In this document: piece by piece, positions 16,999 to 25,350 of the stretch | Layout: each line of letters starts with the position of its first letter | How positions within the stretch are numbered: the first letter of the stretch is position 1 | Origin: Rebecca billardiae RCC1528 | Taxonomy: Eukaryota > Haptophyta | Assembly (NCBI GenBank): GCA_965240325.2 | Contig: OZ251232.1 | Coordinates: 1,178,001-1,242,000, forward strand | Direction of reading: 5' to 3' | DNA: 64,000 nucleotides | Made by a program: the position numbers and the translations under genes | The notes under the pieces: generated by a model | What the model was told of the DNA's origin: nothing | What the model saw: the letters and a program-made list of their open reading frames with translations, nothing else | Database searches by the model: none

Positions 16999-18777
16999 AT
17001 GCAGCGATGGCTGCCGGCCGACCCTCCGTCAACCGGACCACATACGCCCCCGCACCCCGCGTTACGCCGGGCGTGCCTGCCGGCAGCCCGCGAGGCGATG
17101 CCGGCAACGCCTGGCGACGAGGAGATGCCGGCGTGGGCGCGGAACCTGAGGCCTGCGCGCACGGATGTCGACCCACCAGCGCCACCGTGCGCGGTGTCCG
17201 ACACAGTCGGCAACGAGCGAAGCGAGTTTGCGTGGATTGCCGACGCAGACCTCGACCGGCTGCGAGGACAGCCACTTGCCGCGTTCCTCGAGCTGTGGCC
17301 GCGCGTGTGGCGCATACGGCCACCACCTCCCGAACCCGCTGAGGGTGCCGCGCACAAGCCCAGCGTCCTCGACGCGGACGCCTCGCGCGACCGCATCCTC
17401 GAGCCGATCGTCGACGACGCCGGCCGCGCGTTTGTGCGCTTCCCCGACGATGTGCGCGCGCAGGTGTACCACGTGCGCTGGGCCCTGCCCAGCGAGGGCG
17501 TGACGGACTGGCTCGAGCCTGCCGAACAGCCGAAAGGCAAGAAGCTGCCGGGCGCAGAGGCGGGCAACGGCCGGGGCGACCGCACGGACATTGTGTGCGC
17601 CGAGATCACGGCGGTGACGTTGGACCCGCGCCAGCGCCCCTTGCTGCGGCCGACGCGTTCGATTATGCTCGGCGGCGGCGTGGAGGGCACGTTGTGGTCG
17701 AACCCGCGCGCGAAGGGCGTGGCCCCCGAGGACAACCACGTCCTCGAGCTGGACATGCAATCGCGCGTGCTCGACGGCGCGTGCCTCTGCCGCTTTGTGC
17801 TCGAGCGGCGCATGCTGGTGGACTCCTCGTTCAAGCGCGCCTTCATGTACGAGGCGCGGCTGGGCGGCTCGCAGCTCGAGAGCTCCGTGCTCGACGGCGC
17901 GGACTTGCGCGGCGCGAGCCTCGACGGGTGCAACCTCGACGAGGTGTCCCTGCGAGGGGCGCTCTGCCACCGCGCGAGCATACGGCGCGCGCACAGCGTG
18001 CACTGCTACTTTGGCTCCATCGCGCTCGATGGAGCCGACCTGTCGCACACGTGGCTGAGCACCCACGTGTCGAAGTCGAGCATGCGTGGCGCTGTGATCA
18101 AGGACGGCTGCGTCGGCGCGAACGACTGGTGGTTCGTCGACGCGCGTGACGTCGACTTCGGCGACGGCGCCTTCGACGCGGCTGGTGGCGTCATCAAGCG
18201 CGCCGACTTCGCCGGCGCGCGCATGCGCGGCGGCAACTTTGAAGAATGCGATGCGAGCTGGACTGACTTCTCGGGCGCGGACCTGGCGGGCGCTCAGTTT
18301 CGCAGGGCGGCTCTCCGCAGGGCCAACCTCTCGCTCGCAAAGCTGAGCGGCGCGGACTTTACAGGCGCCGACCTCGCGCGCGCCGACCTGCGCGGAGCGG
18401 ACACGAGCGGCGCAGTCTTCGCGGACGCGACGCTGGAGGGCGCGCTGAGAGGGCCGGCGGTGGGTGCGGCGCCCAGCGCGGATGGCGTCGGTGCCGATGC
18501 GCCGGTCGCCGCGCCGCCAGCGGCGACAACCGTGACAGCCGCTGGCAGCAGTGGTGAGAGCGGGCCAGCTGGCGCCGCCGCGGCCACGATCGCTCCCCCG
18601 GGGCCGTCAGCAAAGTCAAGCTCGATGCAGCCGGGCCTGTCAGCCAACGATCAAGCGCCGACGGCGACGACTGCCATGCCCATGGGCGCTGGACGAGGCG
18701 ATGCGGGGCAGGCGCCCGCGCAAGCTGACGAGCCGAAGCGCAACCCGGACGGAGCGATGTGCTGCGTGGTGCAGTAG
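16999..18777 (+). CDS. Pentapeptide-repeat protein with C-terminal CaaX box
   Basis: About 592 aa from the ATG at 16999, or 559 aa from 17098; the frame stays open further upstream only because it shadows NDUFA9. The N-terminal ~245 residues are mostly hydrophilic and unrecognised. Residues about 250-480 form two tracts of A(D/N)LXX-type pentapeptides, for example LDGADLRGASLDGCNLDEV and ADFTGADLARADLRGAD, which fold as a right-handed quadrilateral beta-helix. They are separated by a non-repeat stretch (about DDWW-type residues near 18127). A Pro/Ala/Ser linker follows, and the last residues are MCCVVQ. CVVQ is a CaaX motif, and the Cys before it could be palmitoylated. This suggests a farnesylated, membrane-tethered scaffold. 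No catalytic domain is seen. Confidence 0.8.
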   Translation: MQRWLPADPPSTGPHTPPHPALRRACLPAAREAMPATPGDEEMPAWARNLRPARTDVDPPAPPCAVSDTVGNERSEFAWIADADLDRLRGQPLAAFLELWPRVWRIRPPPPEPAEGAAHKPSVLDADASRDRILEPIVDDAGRAFVRFPDDVRAQVYHVRWALPSEGVTDWLEPAEQPKGKKLPGAEAGNGRGDRTDIVCAEITAVTLDPRQRPLLRPTRSIMLGGGVEGTLWSNPRAKGVAPEDNHVLELDMQSRVLDGACLCRFVLERRMLVDSSFKRAFMYEARLGGSQLESSVLDGADLRGASLDGCNLDEVSLRGALCHRASIRRAHSVHCYFGSIALDGADLSHTWLSTHVSKSSMRGAVIKDGCVGANDWWFVDARDVDFGDGAFDAAGGVIKRADFAGARMRGGNFEECDASWTDFSGADLAGAQFRRAALRRANLSLAKLSGADFTGADLARADLRGADTSGAVFADATLEGALRGPAVGAAPSADGVGADAPVAAPPAATTVTAAGSSGESGPAGAAAATIAPPGPSAKSSSMQPGLSANDQAPTATTAMPMGAGRGDAGQAPAQADEPKRNPDGAMCCVVQ

Positions 18778-19079
18778 TCTGTCCGAGTACCGGGACTAAT
18801 CGCGCAGTAATAACTAGTAAATCGTCCTGACTCCGAGGCGGCGGACCTTAATAATCGGCCGCGTAGTAAGCTGGCACCGTGCCCGGGCGTGCGGGCGTGC
18901 CCGGCGGCCCGGCGCGCCGTGCACAATGGTGCATGATTGATATATATAGTCAGTAACTACTAGCTACTATATGGCATCACTATGACCCGGGACCGCGCCG
19001 GACGATCGGACCGATGACCGATATCGGCGGCGATCGGCGATTCAGTCTCAGATTGCTGATGATATGATTGATGATCGCG

Positions 19080-19590
19080 GCCGGGCGGACTATCATCTGC
19101 TGCTGACAGTGGACTGATACTGACCGCTATGATGTCAGCACCCTGCTGACGACGGCCGGACAGTGCTGGCTTGCCCGCTTGCCCGCTGGCCGCTTGCACC
19201 CGGGCCGCACAGCGTCCGGGACCGGCGGGAGGCGTCAGTGACAGTGTCTCGGACGAGCATCAGACATCAGTCACTACACCATGTCGTCGGACTCGGATTC
19301 TGATGGCTTCGGTGCTCGATCCCTTCGGGTCTGCGCGTTCGCATACGTCTACGACGGCGGCGGCGCAGAGGCAGGCAACGGCACGTCCCCCTCGCGCGGC
19401 ATCGGCGGCGCAGACGGCGCCACTGATGCCACCCTCGTGCCCCCAGGTCCGGAGGCTGTGACGGGCAGTGAGACAGCCGCAGGGTACGGCGTACCAAGCC
19501 CTTGGCCGTACCAAGGGTACTACTGGTGCCCAGCGGCAGAGTACCCTTGGCCGTACGCAGGCACGCAGCCGCTGTTCGCGCGCAGCAAAC
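19080..19590 (-). pseudogene. Duplicated, broken 3' end of the DUF4126 gene
   Basis: Closely matches 25150-25580, which covers the last ~70 codons of the intact DUF4126 gene and about 200 bp beyond its stop. Read on minus, the copy keeps the Ser/Pro-rich tail ending SESESDDMV but carries an in-frame TAG near 19350. That TAG is caused by 6 extra bases relative to the intact gene (...PPPS, stop, TYANAQ...). The membrane domain is absent, and a 77-nt insertion interrupts the duplicate at 19488-19564. The plus-strand frame starting at 19281 (MSSDSDSDGFGA) is the antisense of this tail and I do not regard it as a gene. Confidence 0.75.
19488..19564. repeat. 77-nt structured insertion in the duplicated copy
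   Basis: Where the intact copy reads gggtac/gcagccgctg, this copy carries 77 extra bases. The insert contains ccaagggtac (19511-19520) and its complement gtacccttgg (19541-19550), plus a smaller ccaag/cttgg foldback. Foldback structure and GTAC at both ends suggest a miniature inserted element, or local slippage. There is no evidence of a target-site duplication beyond GTAC. Confidence 0.5.
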
Positions 19591-19961
19591 GGACTGGAAT
19601 CGTTCCGAGTGGCTGGCTGGCTGCACGGTGGGTGTCAAGATCCGACGTTACCCGGACTCGCTCTCCAGTCCATACGCACCCGGATCACCAACCGTCACAG
19701 GACACTACATATGATGCCGACTTTCATTGATCAGCCTCGGCATTCTACGCGCTCCCATCTTGATGGTTACTATACTTTTCCCGACTTACCCGTTGATGGA
19801 TATCAGAGCCTTTCACACGGTCCTCGGACTGTCGGATTCCTTCCCGTAGCCAGAGCCCGTTCAGTTCCGTATCGCTTCATCTCATCAGCAGTCGAACTCC
19901 TCGCCCCCCTTCGCCTCGTCAGTCGCGGTCGGGACTCGGGTGGTGCCTGGTGGTTGGCCTT

Positions 19962-20025
19962 GGGGGCTGGCCAGGGTAGGGCTGGAGGCTTCGGCCGCCA
20001 GTCTGATCACCCGGAGCCCGTTATA
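19962..20025 (+). repeat. 64-bp element, copy 1 (inverted partner at 26437-26500)
   Basis: All 64 bases are the exact reverse complement of 26437-26500. Similarity stops abruptly on both sides. Inside is a stem-loop at 19982-20001 with 8-bp arms (one A/G mismatch) closed by C(TTCG)G, an unusually stable tetraloop. It is either a terminal inverted repeat of a ~6.5-kb unit or a conserved dispersed element. It does not fold as a tRNA by eye. Confidence 0.8.
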
Positions 20026-20069
20026 CCACCCGTCCCAGAAAGCCCGTGAGCCCGTCTTCGGCTCAGCGG

Positions 20070-20099
20070 GCTCAAAACATTCCATGGAATGTTTTGAGC
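20070..20099. repeat. Perfect 30-bp palindrome
   Basis: The 30 bases are identical to their reverse complement with no loop, centred on ccatgg. The palindrome lies 45 bp from the 64-bp element. Uninterrupted palindromes this long are unlikely by chance. It may be a protein dimer site or an element end. Confidence 0.85.
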
Positions 20100-20207
20100 T
20101 CAGTGACTATGAAATGGGCTGGTAACGAATAGAGTCTGCGGGTATGGCGGGCCGTATTTTCAAATACCAGGAGCCTTGATGTAGGGGGCTGGGACGGGTG
20201 GAGGGGA

Positions 20208-21140
20208 ATGGCGGGCCGTAGGTCCGCCCCTTGTAGTGCCCGGGAAAAAGATAAGAAAAAGAAAAGGAAAAATAAAATCGCCTCGCAAAGAAAAGAAAAT
20301 CGCCTTGCTCACTACCGGGCGCCCTGCCGCCAGCTCCACTGGGGACGCTCGGCCGAAGAAGGGTTGCCCATGGCGCGGAGCGCATGGGCGGCGCGCGCCA
20401 AATCCAACGCCGGCGCGGACATCGTGAGAGGACTCCCGAGGGGGGGTTTCGCCCGATTCGCGATTGCTGCCCTCGTCGTCTCGCGTGCAGGTCGAACGGG
20501 GGCCAAAGTCAACGCGTTTGGAGGTACGCTCGGCGCGTCGACACGATCGTGCGACCTGGGGCGGTTCTCGCCTGACGTGCACGTCGAGCGCTCGCACGGG
20601 CCATAGTATTAAGCGCTGCGCACGACAACCACCTCGCGCGATCCACCGCCGCGCGTCGGGCTCGGTGCGGAAAGGCCCTCATCACGAGGTGTCTCGCGGG
20701 CGGGAAGCGCCATCGCACGCGACGCAAGATTTGGCGCGGCGTTCTGAACTCGATCGCCGGAATCCGCGCACCGGACTGTCGCTCGCGGTCCCTCAGCCCG
20801 AGTGAAGCCCACGACCGGCGTGCATGGCGTCGACGGTGACCAATGCGACGGAAGCGCAGCGCCAACGGCGTACGACGCGCAGCGGACGCACCTCCCGGGT
20901 CTGTCGCCGTGGCAGCAACCGCCTCTTCGCGAGTTGGCGACCCTCGCCGCAGCGCGACACAGACAAGCCCGTGATGCCATCCGCAGAGAGATGAATCGTC
21001 GAGCATGCAACATCGACGCGCCATCCTCGTCCATGGCGCAGGTGCTGCGGGACGAGGCGGACGTCGTCACGCCGGTGACGGATGCGCTGCGAATCGTGTG
21101 CCTGCGTGAGCAGCTCGTGCCCACTGTCGATCGCGAGTGG
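20208..21140 (+). repeat. Tandem dispersed unit, copy A
   Basis: Begins atggcgggccgtaggtccgc, continues with an AAG/AAAGAAAA-rich stretch, a GC-rich block and a coding-like tail. Copy B (21735-22788) matches it in order, about 1.53 kb downstream. A short extra copy of the leading phrase is at about 20143. Copy B has about 115 bp (22342-22458) that A lacks. Within the GC block both copies keep a 78-codon frame (MARSAWAARA...VERSHGP) with several amino-acid differences. Confidence 0.8.
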
Positions 21141-21583
21141 CACACGCTGTCGCTGTGCGCGCGTGCGCGCACAACCAACAGCTCCGCGTGCCGCCAAACA
21201 CGCGGGCGCCAGACCTGTCGAAGAGGCGAAGAGCGACGACCGCGTGAACGTCAACGCGCTCGTGCTCAGCGTGGCGGCCGTGTACGATGTCAACGCGACC
21301 TGCGCCGAGCCCATCATGCCCGGAGCGGACATCGGCAAGCGTCTTCGCGACGACCGCTCTCGGCTGGCGGCAGGAGGACATGCACACGATCTACTCTGGC
21401 GGTTTCGTCGGCGGCGAGGCGCTCGATTACGCCATCGCGGTCGAGATGCGGCACATACAGCGCGTACCCGTGCTCGCGCGGAGCAACGGGCTACCCGCCC
21501 CGCCCCGCGTGCTGCACATTCCCTCGTGGGTGTGGGCCTCGCTGATGCGCGCGAACGCGTACCGCACCGCGTGGGAGAACTGA
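20824..21583 (+). pseudogene. Frameshifted copy of an unknown duplicated gene
   Basis: Homologous to the frame at 22471-22983. It starts with the same MASTV..NATE codons, but one base is missing near 20861-20868 compared with copy B. The conserved part (YDAQRTHLPGLSPWQ, then EADVVTPVTDALRIVCLREQ) is therefore read in another frame. Further frame changes are needed to reach RVNVNALVLSVAAVYDVNA (near 21240-21300) and a C-terminal-looking block (GFVGGEALDYAIAVEMRHI) that stops at 21581-21583. No domain was recognised. It could instead be an intron-containing gene, but no clean GT/AG pairs explain the shifts. Confidence 0.5.
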
Positions 21584-21734
21584 GTCACCTAGGGGCTAGG
21601 TGTCACTGGTCCGACTGTCCGTCACCCGGCCACGAGCGAATGCTGTGGAAAGACGCAAACCCGAAGAGGAAACATTGCGACAGCACTGGCACGGCCCGCC
21701 GACCCCCCCGCCCGCCAGGGCACAGTTTTTATAT

Positions 21735-22788
21735 ATGGCGGGCCGTAGGTCCGCCCCTTGTAGTGCCCGGGAAAAAGATAAGAAAAAGAAAAAGAAAAAA
21801 GAAAATCGCCTCGCAAAGAAAAGAAAATCGCCTCCCTCGCTGCCGGGTCGCTTCGCTCACTACCGGGCGCCCTTGCAGCTCCCACTGGGCCTGGGGACGC
21901 TCGGCCGAAAGAGAGTCCTGGATGGCGCGGAGCGCGTGGGCGGCGCGCGCCGAATCCAACGCCGGCGCAGACATCGCGCGAGGATTCCCGAGACGTGTTT
22001 TCGCCCGATTCGCGATTGCTGCCCTCGTCGTCTCGCGTGCAGGTCGAACGGGGGCCAAAGTCGACGCGTTTGGAGGCACGCTCGGCGCGTCGACACGATC
22101 GTGCGACCTGGGGCGGTCCTCGCCCGACTTGCACGTTGAGCGCTCGCACGGGCCATAATATTAAGCGCTGCGCACGACAGCCACTCCGAGCGATCCACCG
22201 TCGCGCGTCGAGTTCGGTGCGGAAAGGCCCTCATCACGAGGCGTCTCGCGGGCGGGAAGCGCCATCGCACGCGACGCAAGATTTGGCGCGGCCTTCTGAA
22301 CACCATAACCGGAATCCACACACCGGACTGTCGCGTGCCCCGGTTGGCAAGGTCGGGCGCATGCAAATCCGTTTGCTACCGCACAGGACTCCTGACCAGC
22401 GATCATCTTTCGCGCTCGCGAGCTCGCGGCCAAAGATCGCTCGGCGCTCGGGGGCCCACGTCCAGCCTGCATGGCGTCGACAGTGGCCAATGCGACGGAG
22501 GGGCAGCGCAAAGCGGCGTACGACGCGCACCGCACGCACCTGCCGGGTTTGCAGCCGTGGCAGGAACCGCATCTTCGCGAGTCGGCGGCGCAGGCGACAG
22601 CGCGCTATGACCGAGCCAAAGCGCTCTTTCGCAGAGAAATGAGTCGCCGAGCGTGCAAGATCGCCGCGCCATCCTCCACCATGGCACGGGCGCTGCGGGA
22701 GGAGGCCGACGTCGTGAAGCCGGTGACGCATGCGCTGCGCTTCGTGTGCCTGCTCGAGCAGCGCGTGCCCACCGTTGATCGCGACCGG
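21735..22788 (+). repeat. Tandem dispersed unit, copy B
   Basis: Second copy of the unit at 20208-21140. A leader at 21676-21720 (gacagcactggcacggcccg) also recurs at 23480-23525. That shows pieces of this family are scattered locally, not only duplicated once. Confidence 0.8.
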
Positions 22789-22983
22789 CGCCGCCGCCCA
22801 GCTGGAGCACCTCAGCGCCGCACGGGCCTCTGCGCGCGCTGCGCACCACCGCGCGCGCGAGAGACACGTCGACCTGAGCATCGCCACCGCTCCTTGCCGT
22901 TGACGGTTGAGGGCGATCAGCACGCCATCGCCGTCACCGCCGAAGTGGCGCAACGCGGGTGCAGTCGCCGGGAGATACTATGA
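22471..22983 (+). CDS. Hypothetical protein of a duplicated family
   Basis: 170 aa from the ATG at 22471. Residues about 14-100 align without gaps to copy A (LPG.QPWQ.P.LRE, RREM.RRAC, EEADVVKPVTHALR) with many conservative changes, suggesting past coding constraint. The C-terminal third is Arg/Pro-rich and then ends in LTVEGDQHAIAVTAEVAQRG, so a frame disturbance between about 22780 and 22890 is possible. No signal peptide, membrane segment or known domain. It may be the remnant of a mobile or multicopy gene. Confidence 0.4.
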   Translation: MASTVANATEGQRKAAYDAHRTHLPGLQPWQEPHLRESAAQATARYDRAKALFRREMSRRACKIAAPSSTMARALREEADVVKPVTHALRFVCLLEQRVPTVDRDRRRRPAGAPQRRTGLCARCAPPRARETRRPEHRHRSLPLTVEGDQHAIAVTAEVAQRGCSRREIL

Positions 22984-23623
22984 CTAGACAGTAGTCAATG
23001 ACAGTAAAACGGTACGTACGATTTTAATATAAAGACCGGGCCCATTACACTGATTTCAAATAATAATAACCGTTAGAAATCAACATAGAGAGACAGAGAG
23101 ACAGAGAGACAGAAATCGGTAGGATGCACTGAACATCACACTCCGCCACAACTTGAACTGTTTTCGTGTTTAGCTCCAAGGACAAACCGTCACCGTCAGG
23201 CGCACACGGGCACGCCGCCGTCGCACGCCAATCAGTTGGCAGTGCGTGCGCGCAGTCGAAGGCTCGGCACGATGACGAGTAGCATCACAGTGGGTGCAGG
23301 AATACACGCGCAATCACACTGTCGCTGAGCTCGCACCAGAGTCATCTGTCGCGTTATTATTCGTCAGTGAGTCGGGTAGCTCACAATCATCTCGGTATGA
23401 TGTCGCATTGTTATTATTCGTAGTCATCCTGCCCGTCAAACCGCTATAAATAAAAGGCGCGAACCCGCTGGGGAAATATTGCGACAGCACTGGCACGGCC
23501 CGCCGACCCCCCCGCCCGCCAGGGCTGAGTTTATAAAAAAAAGGTCACTCGCCCCGACGAGCCTCGTCACGCCTCGCCGTCGGGCCTCACGCCCTCGCTC
23601 TCTTCACCGTTTGACAGTGGGCC
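22984..23623. other. Intergenic with short microsatellite
   Basis: A (GAGAGACA)n run lies at about 23086-23113. The repeated leader gacagcactggcacggcccg recurs near 23480. No gene is supported. The last 100 bp form the 5' region of the copper monooxygenase. Confidence 0.55.
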
Positions 23624-24793
23624 ATGGCGGCTGCACTTGCAGCCATATACGCGGCGATAGCGGTATCGCCCGGCGTGCTGAACGTGTCGGCCGCAGCGGC
23701 GTCGATCGTCGACCTGGTCCCTGCCCACAGTGTCACCGTCACCGTGACGCCCGGCCATGATGTGTACATGTGCACCATGCTGCGCGTCATAGCACCCGCC
23801 GGCTCGGCATTGCCAGTGGTTCGACGCACGCAGTGGCACGTGACGCCTGGCAACTTGCGCAACATTCACCACATCCTCGTGCGCGCCTGCGACACCGACG
23901 AGCAATCGCACGGCCCGCTCGGCGAGCCCTTTCACTGCAACGCCGACCGTCGGAAGGAGGCGCACTGCAAGGACCCGTGGGACAGCGGCTACCCGCTCTT
24001 CTTCCCGCGCGGCTTCGCGCAGGCGCTCGGGCGGCACTTGATGCTCGAGGTGCACTACAAGGCACCCACCGGCCCCAGGCGGATCGTCGATCGCTCCGGG
24101 ATCCGCCTCACCCTCGACCTTCCCTCGGCGCACGCGCACGCCACGGCGCTTGTGTCGCGGGTGGCCGTGACGCACTATGGCATGGAGGCCAACTTGCCGC
24201 TGGGCCACATCCCGCCGCGCCAGCCAAGCTACCCCGTGAACTTCAGCTGCCCCGCCACGTGCGTCTCGTGCGTCCTGTCGCGCCTCGGCGCCGACGCGCT
24301 CGCCATCGTAGCGCTCTACCACCACATGCACGCGGCCGGCGCCGGCGCGGCCACTGTGGTCCGGCGGCCGAGCGGTGCCGAGTTCACGCTCACGCGGGAG
24401 CCGACGCGGATGGTCGTCCTCAAGCGGCCGGCGCTCGTGCGCCGCGGCGACGCGCTGCACCTCACATGCGCGTTCAACACGTCCGATCGCAGCACGCCCA
24501 CGCTGCTCGGCGAGGACCACGCCGTGCACGAGATGTGCATCTCGCACATGATCGCCGCGCCCGTGAGGCTGTCTGAGCTCGGCCTCGCCAAGGCGAGCAC
24601 GCCCCCCGGCGAGCCGCGCTTCGTGTGCGTCGGCGCTCGAGGCGAGGCCGAGGCCGGCGGCGTGCCCGCACGAGGAGTCTCCGCGCGGGACGCCGCGACG
24701 CAGCGACGTCTGGCAGCCATGCCGAAGGTGGGCGCCTGCCCGTGCAGCGCCGGCTGCCGCTCCTTCCGGCGGTTGCAGCCCTCATGCGGGTGA
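23624..24793 (+). CDS. Copper type II ascorbate-dependent monooxygenase (DBH/PHM-like)
   Basis: 389 aa, probably secreted or lumenal, with a hydrophobic Ala-rich leader at residues 1-20. The family hydroxylates substrates (dopamine, peptidyl-glycine and others) using two copper sites. Expected CuH ligands are His82-His83 in NIHHILVRAC and His144 in LEVHYKAP. Expected CuM ligands are His234 and His236 in YHHMHAAG, and Met304 in VHEMCISHM. Structural Cys residues around CTMLRV and TCAFNTSDR fit the conserved disulfides. All copper ligands are therefore present. Length is shorter than animal DBH (no DOMON domain seen) and near the two-domain PHM core. The C-terminal 60 residues are unrelated. 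The substrate is unknown. Confidence 0.85.
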   Translation: MAAALAAIYAAIAVSPGVLNVSAAAASIVDLVPAHSVTVTVTPGHDVYMCTMLRVIAPAGSALPVVRRTQWHVTPGNLRNIHHILVRACDTDEQSHGPLGEPFHCNADRRKEAHCKDPWDSGYPLFFPRGFAQALGRHLMLEVHYKAPTGPRRIVDRSGIRLTLDLPSAHAHATALVSRVAVTHYGMEANLPLGHIPPRQPSYPVNFSCPATCVSCVLSRLGADALAIVALYHHMHAAGAGAATVVRRPSGAEFTLTREPTRMVVLKRPALVRRGDALHLTCAFNTSDRSTPTLLGEDHAVHEMCISHMIAAPVRLSELGLAKASTPPGEPRFVCVGARGEAEAGGVPARGVSARDAATQRRLAAMPKVGACPCSAGCRSFRRLQPSCG

Positions 24794-24874
24794 CGGTGTT
24801 CGTTGTCGTAGTAGCAGGGACTGCCTTATTCTGACCGACGCAGCAAGCTGTACGCCTCGTTAAAATTTCATATT

Positions 24875-24913
<39 letters not shown>

Positions 24914-25004
24914 TGTGTGTGTGTGTGCGTGTCAGTGTGTGTGTGTATGATGGCGCCGAGGCGCTTCTGAGGTGACGCAGCCGTACTAGACACACACACA
25001 CACA

Positions 25005-25059
<55 letters not shown>

Positions 25060-25350
25060 TGCGCTTATTGCTGATGATGCGCTGCTTACTCTGATGCTGA
25101 GAGTCAGTCAGAGTGAGATGATGTCGATCGGACGACGACGACAATCGTGGCGGCTGGACTGATCATCTGCCGAGAGTGCTAGCTGACTGGACTGATACGG
25201 ACCGCTATGATGTCAGCTAGCACCCTGCTGATGACGGCGACAGTGCTGGCTTGCCCGCTTGCCCGCGGGCCGCTTGCACCCGGCCGCACAGCGTCCGGGA
25301 CCGGGAGGCGTCAGTGTCTCGCGGACGAGGCATCAGTCACTCAACCGGTA
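24794..25350. other. Intergenic with paired GT and CA microsatellites
   Basis: Between the convergent ends of the monooxygenase and DUF4126 genes. Holds the microsatellite pair listed separately. From about 25150 it is the downstream flank duplicated at 19080-19270. Confidence 0.6.
24877..25056. repeat. Inverted microsatellite pair: (GT)n then (CA)n
   Basis: An interrupted GT tract (24877-24946) is followed, after about 43 bp, by an interrupted CA tract (24990-25056). On one strand the two tracts are complementary, so the segment could fold into a stem of about 65 bp. Both are interrupted by acgt/cgta at comparable places, which suggests inverted duplication and not independent growth. Confidence 0.85.

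Larger units (their letters stand above)
18778..20207. other. Intergenic and rearranged DNA
   Basis: 18778-19080 is mixed-composition DNA without a gene. It is followed by a broken duplicate of the DUF4126 3' end with its flank, a small insertion, the 64-bp inverted element and a 30-bp palindrome, all listed separately. Plus-strand frames across 19281-20049 are antisense to the duplicated coding sequence or compositional. Confidence 0.5.

Noticed and set aside
19962-20025. tRNA gene in the 64-bp inverted element
   Set aside because: Only one stable stem-loop is seen; no acceptor or T-arm pattern (GGTTCGA) is present.
20208-20606. 78-codon frame MARSAWAARA... shared by tandem copies A and B
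   Set aside because: Start and stop are shared, but many amino-acid changes and no domain leave it indistinguishable from conserved repeat DNA.
24625-24834. Hydrophobic tail (MRVTVFVVVVAGTALF) in a shifted frame after the copper monooxygenase
   Set aside because: It would give a membrane anchor if spliced, but no GT/AG pair links it convincingly to the main frame.
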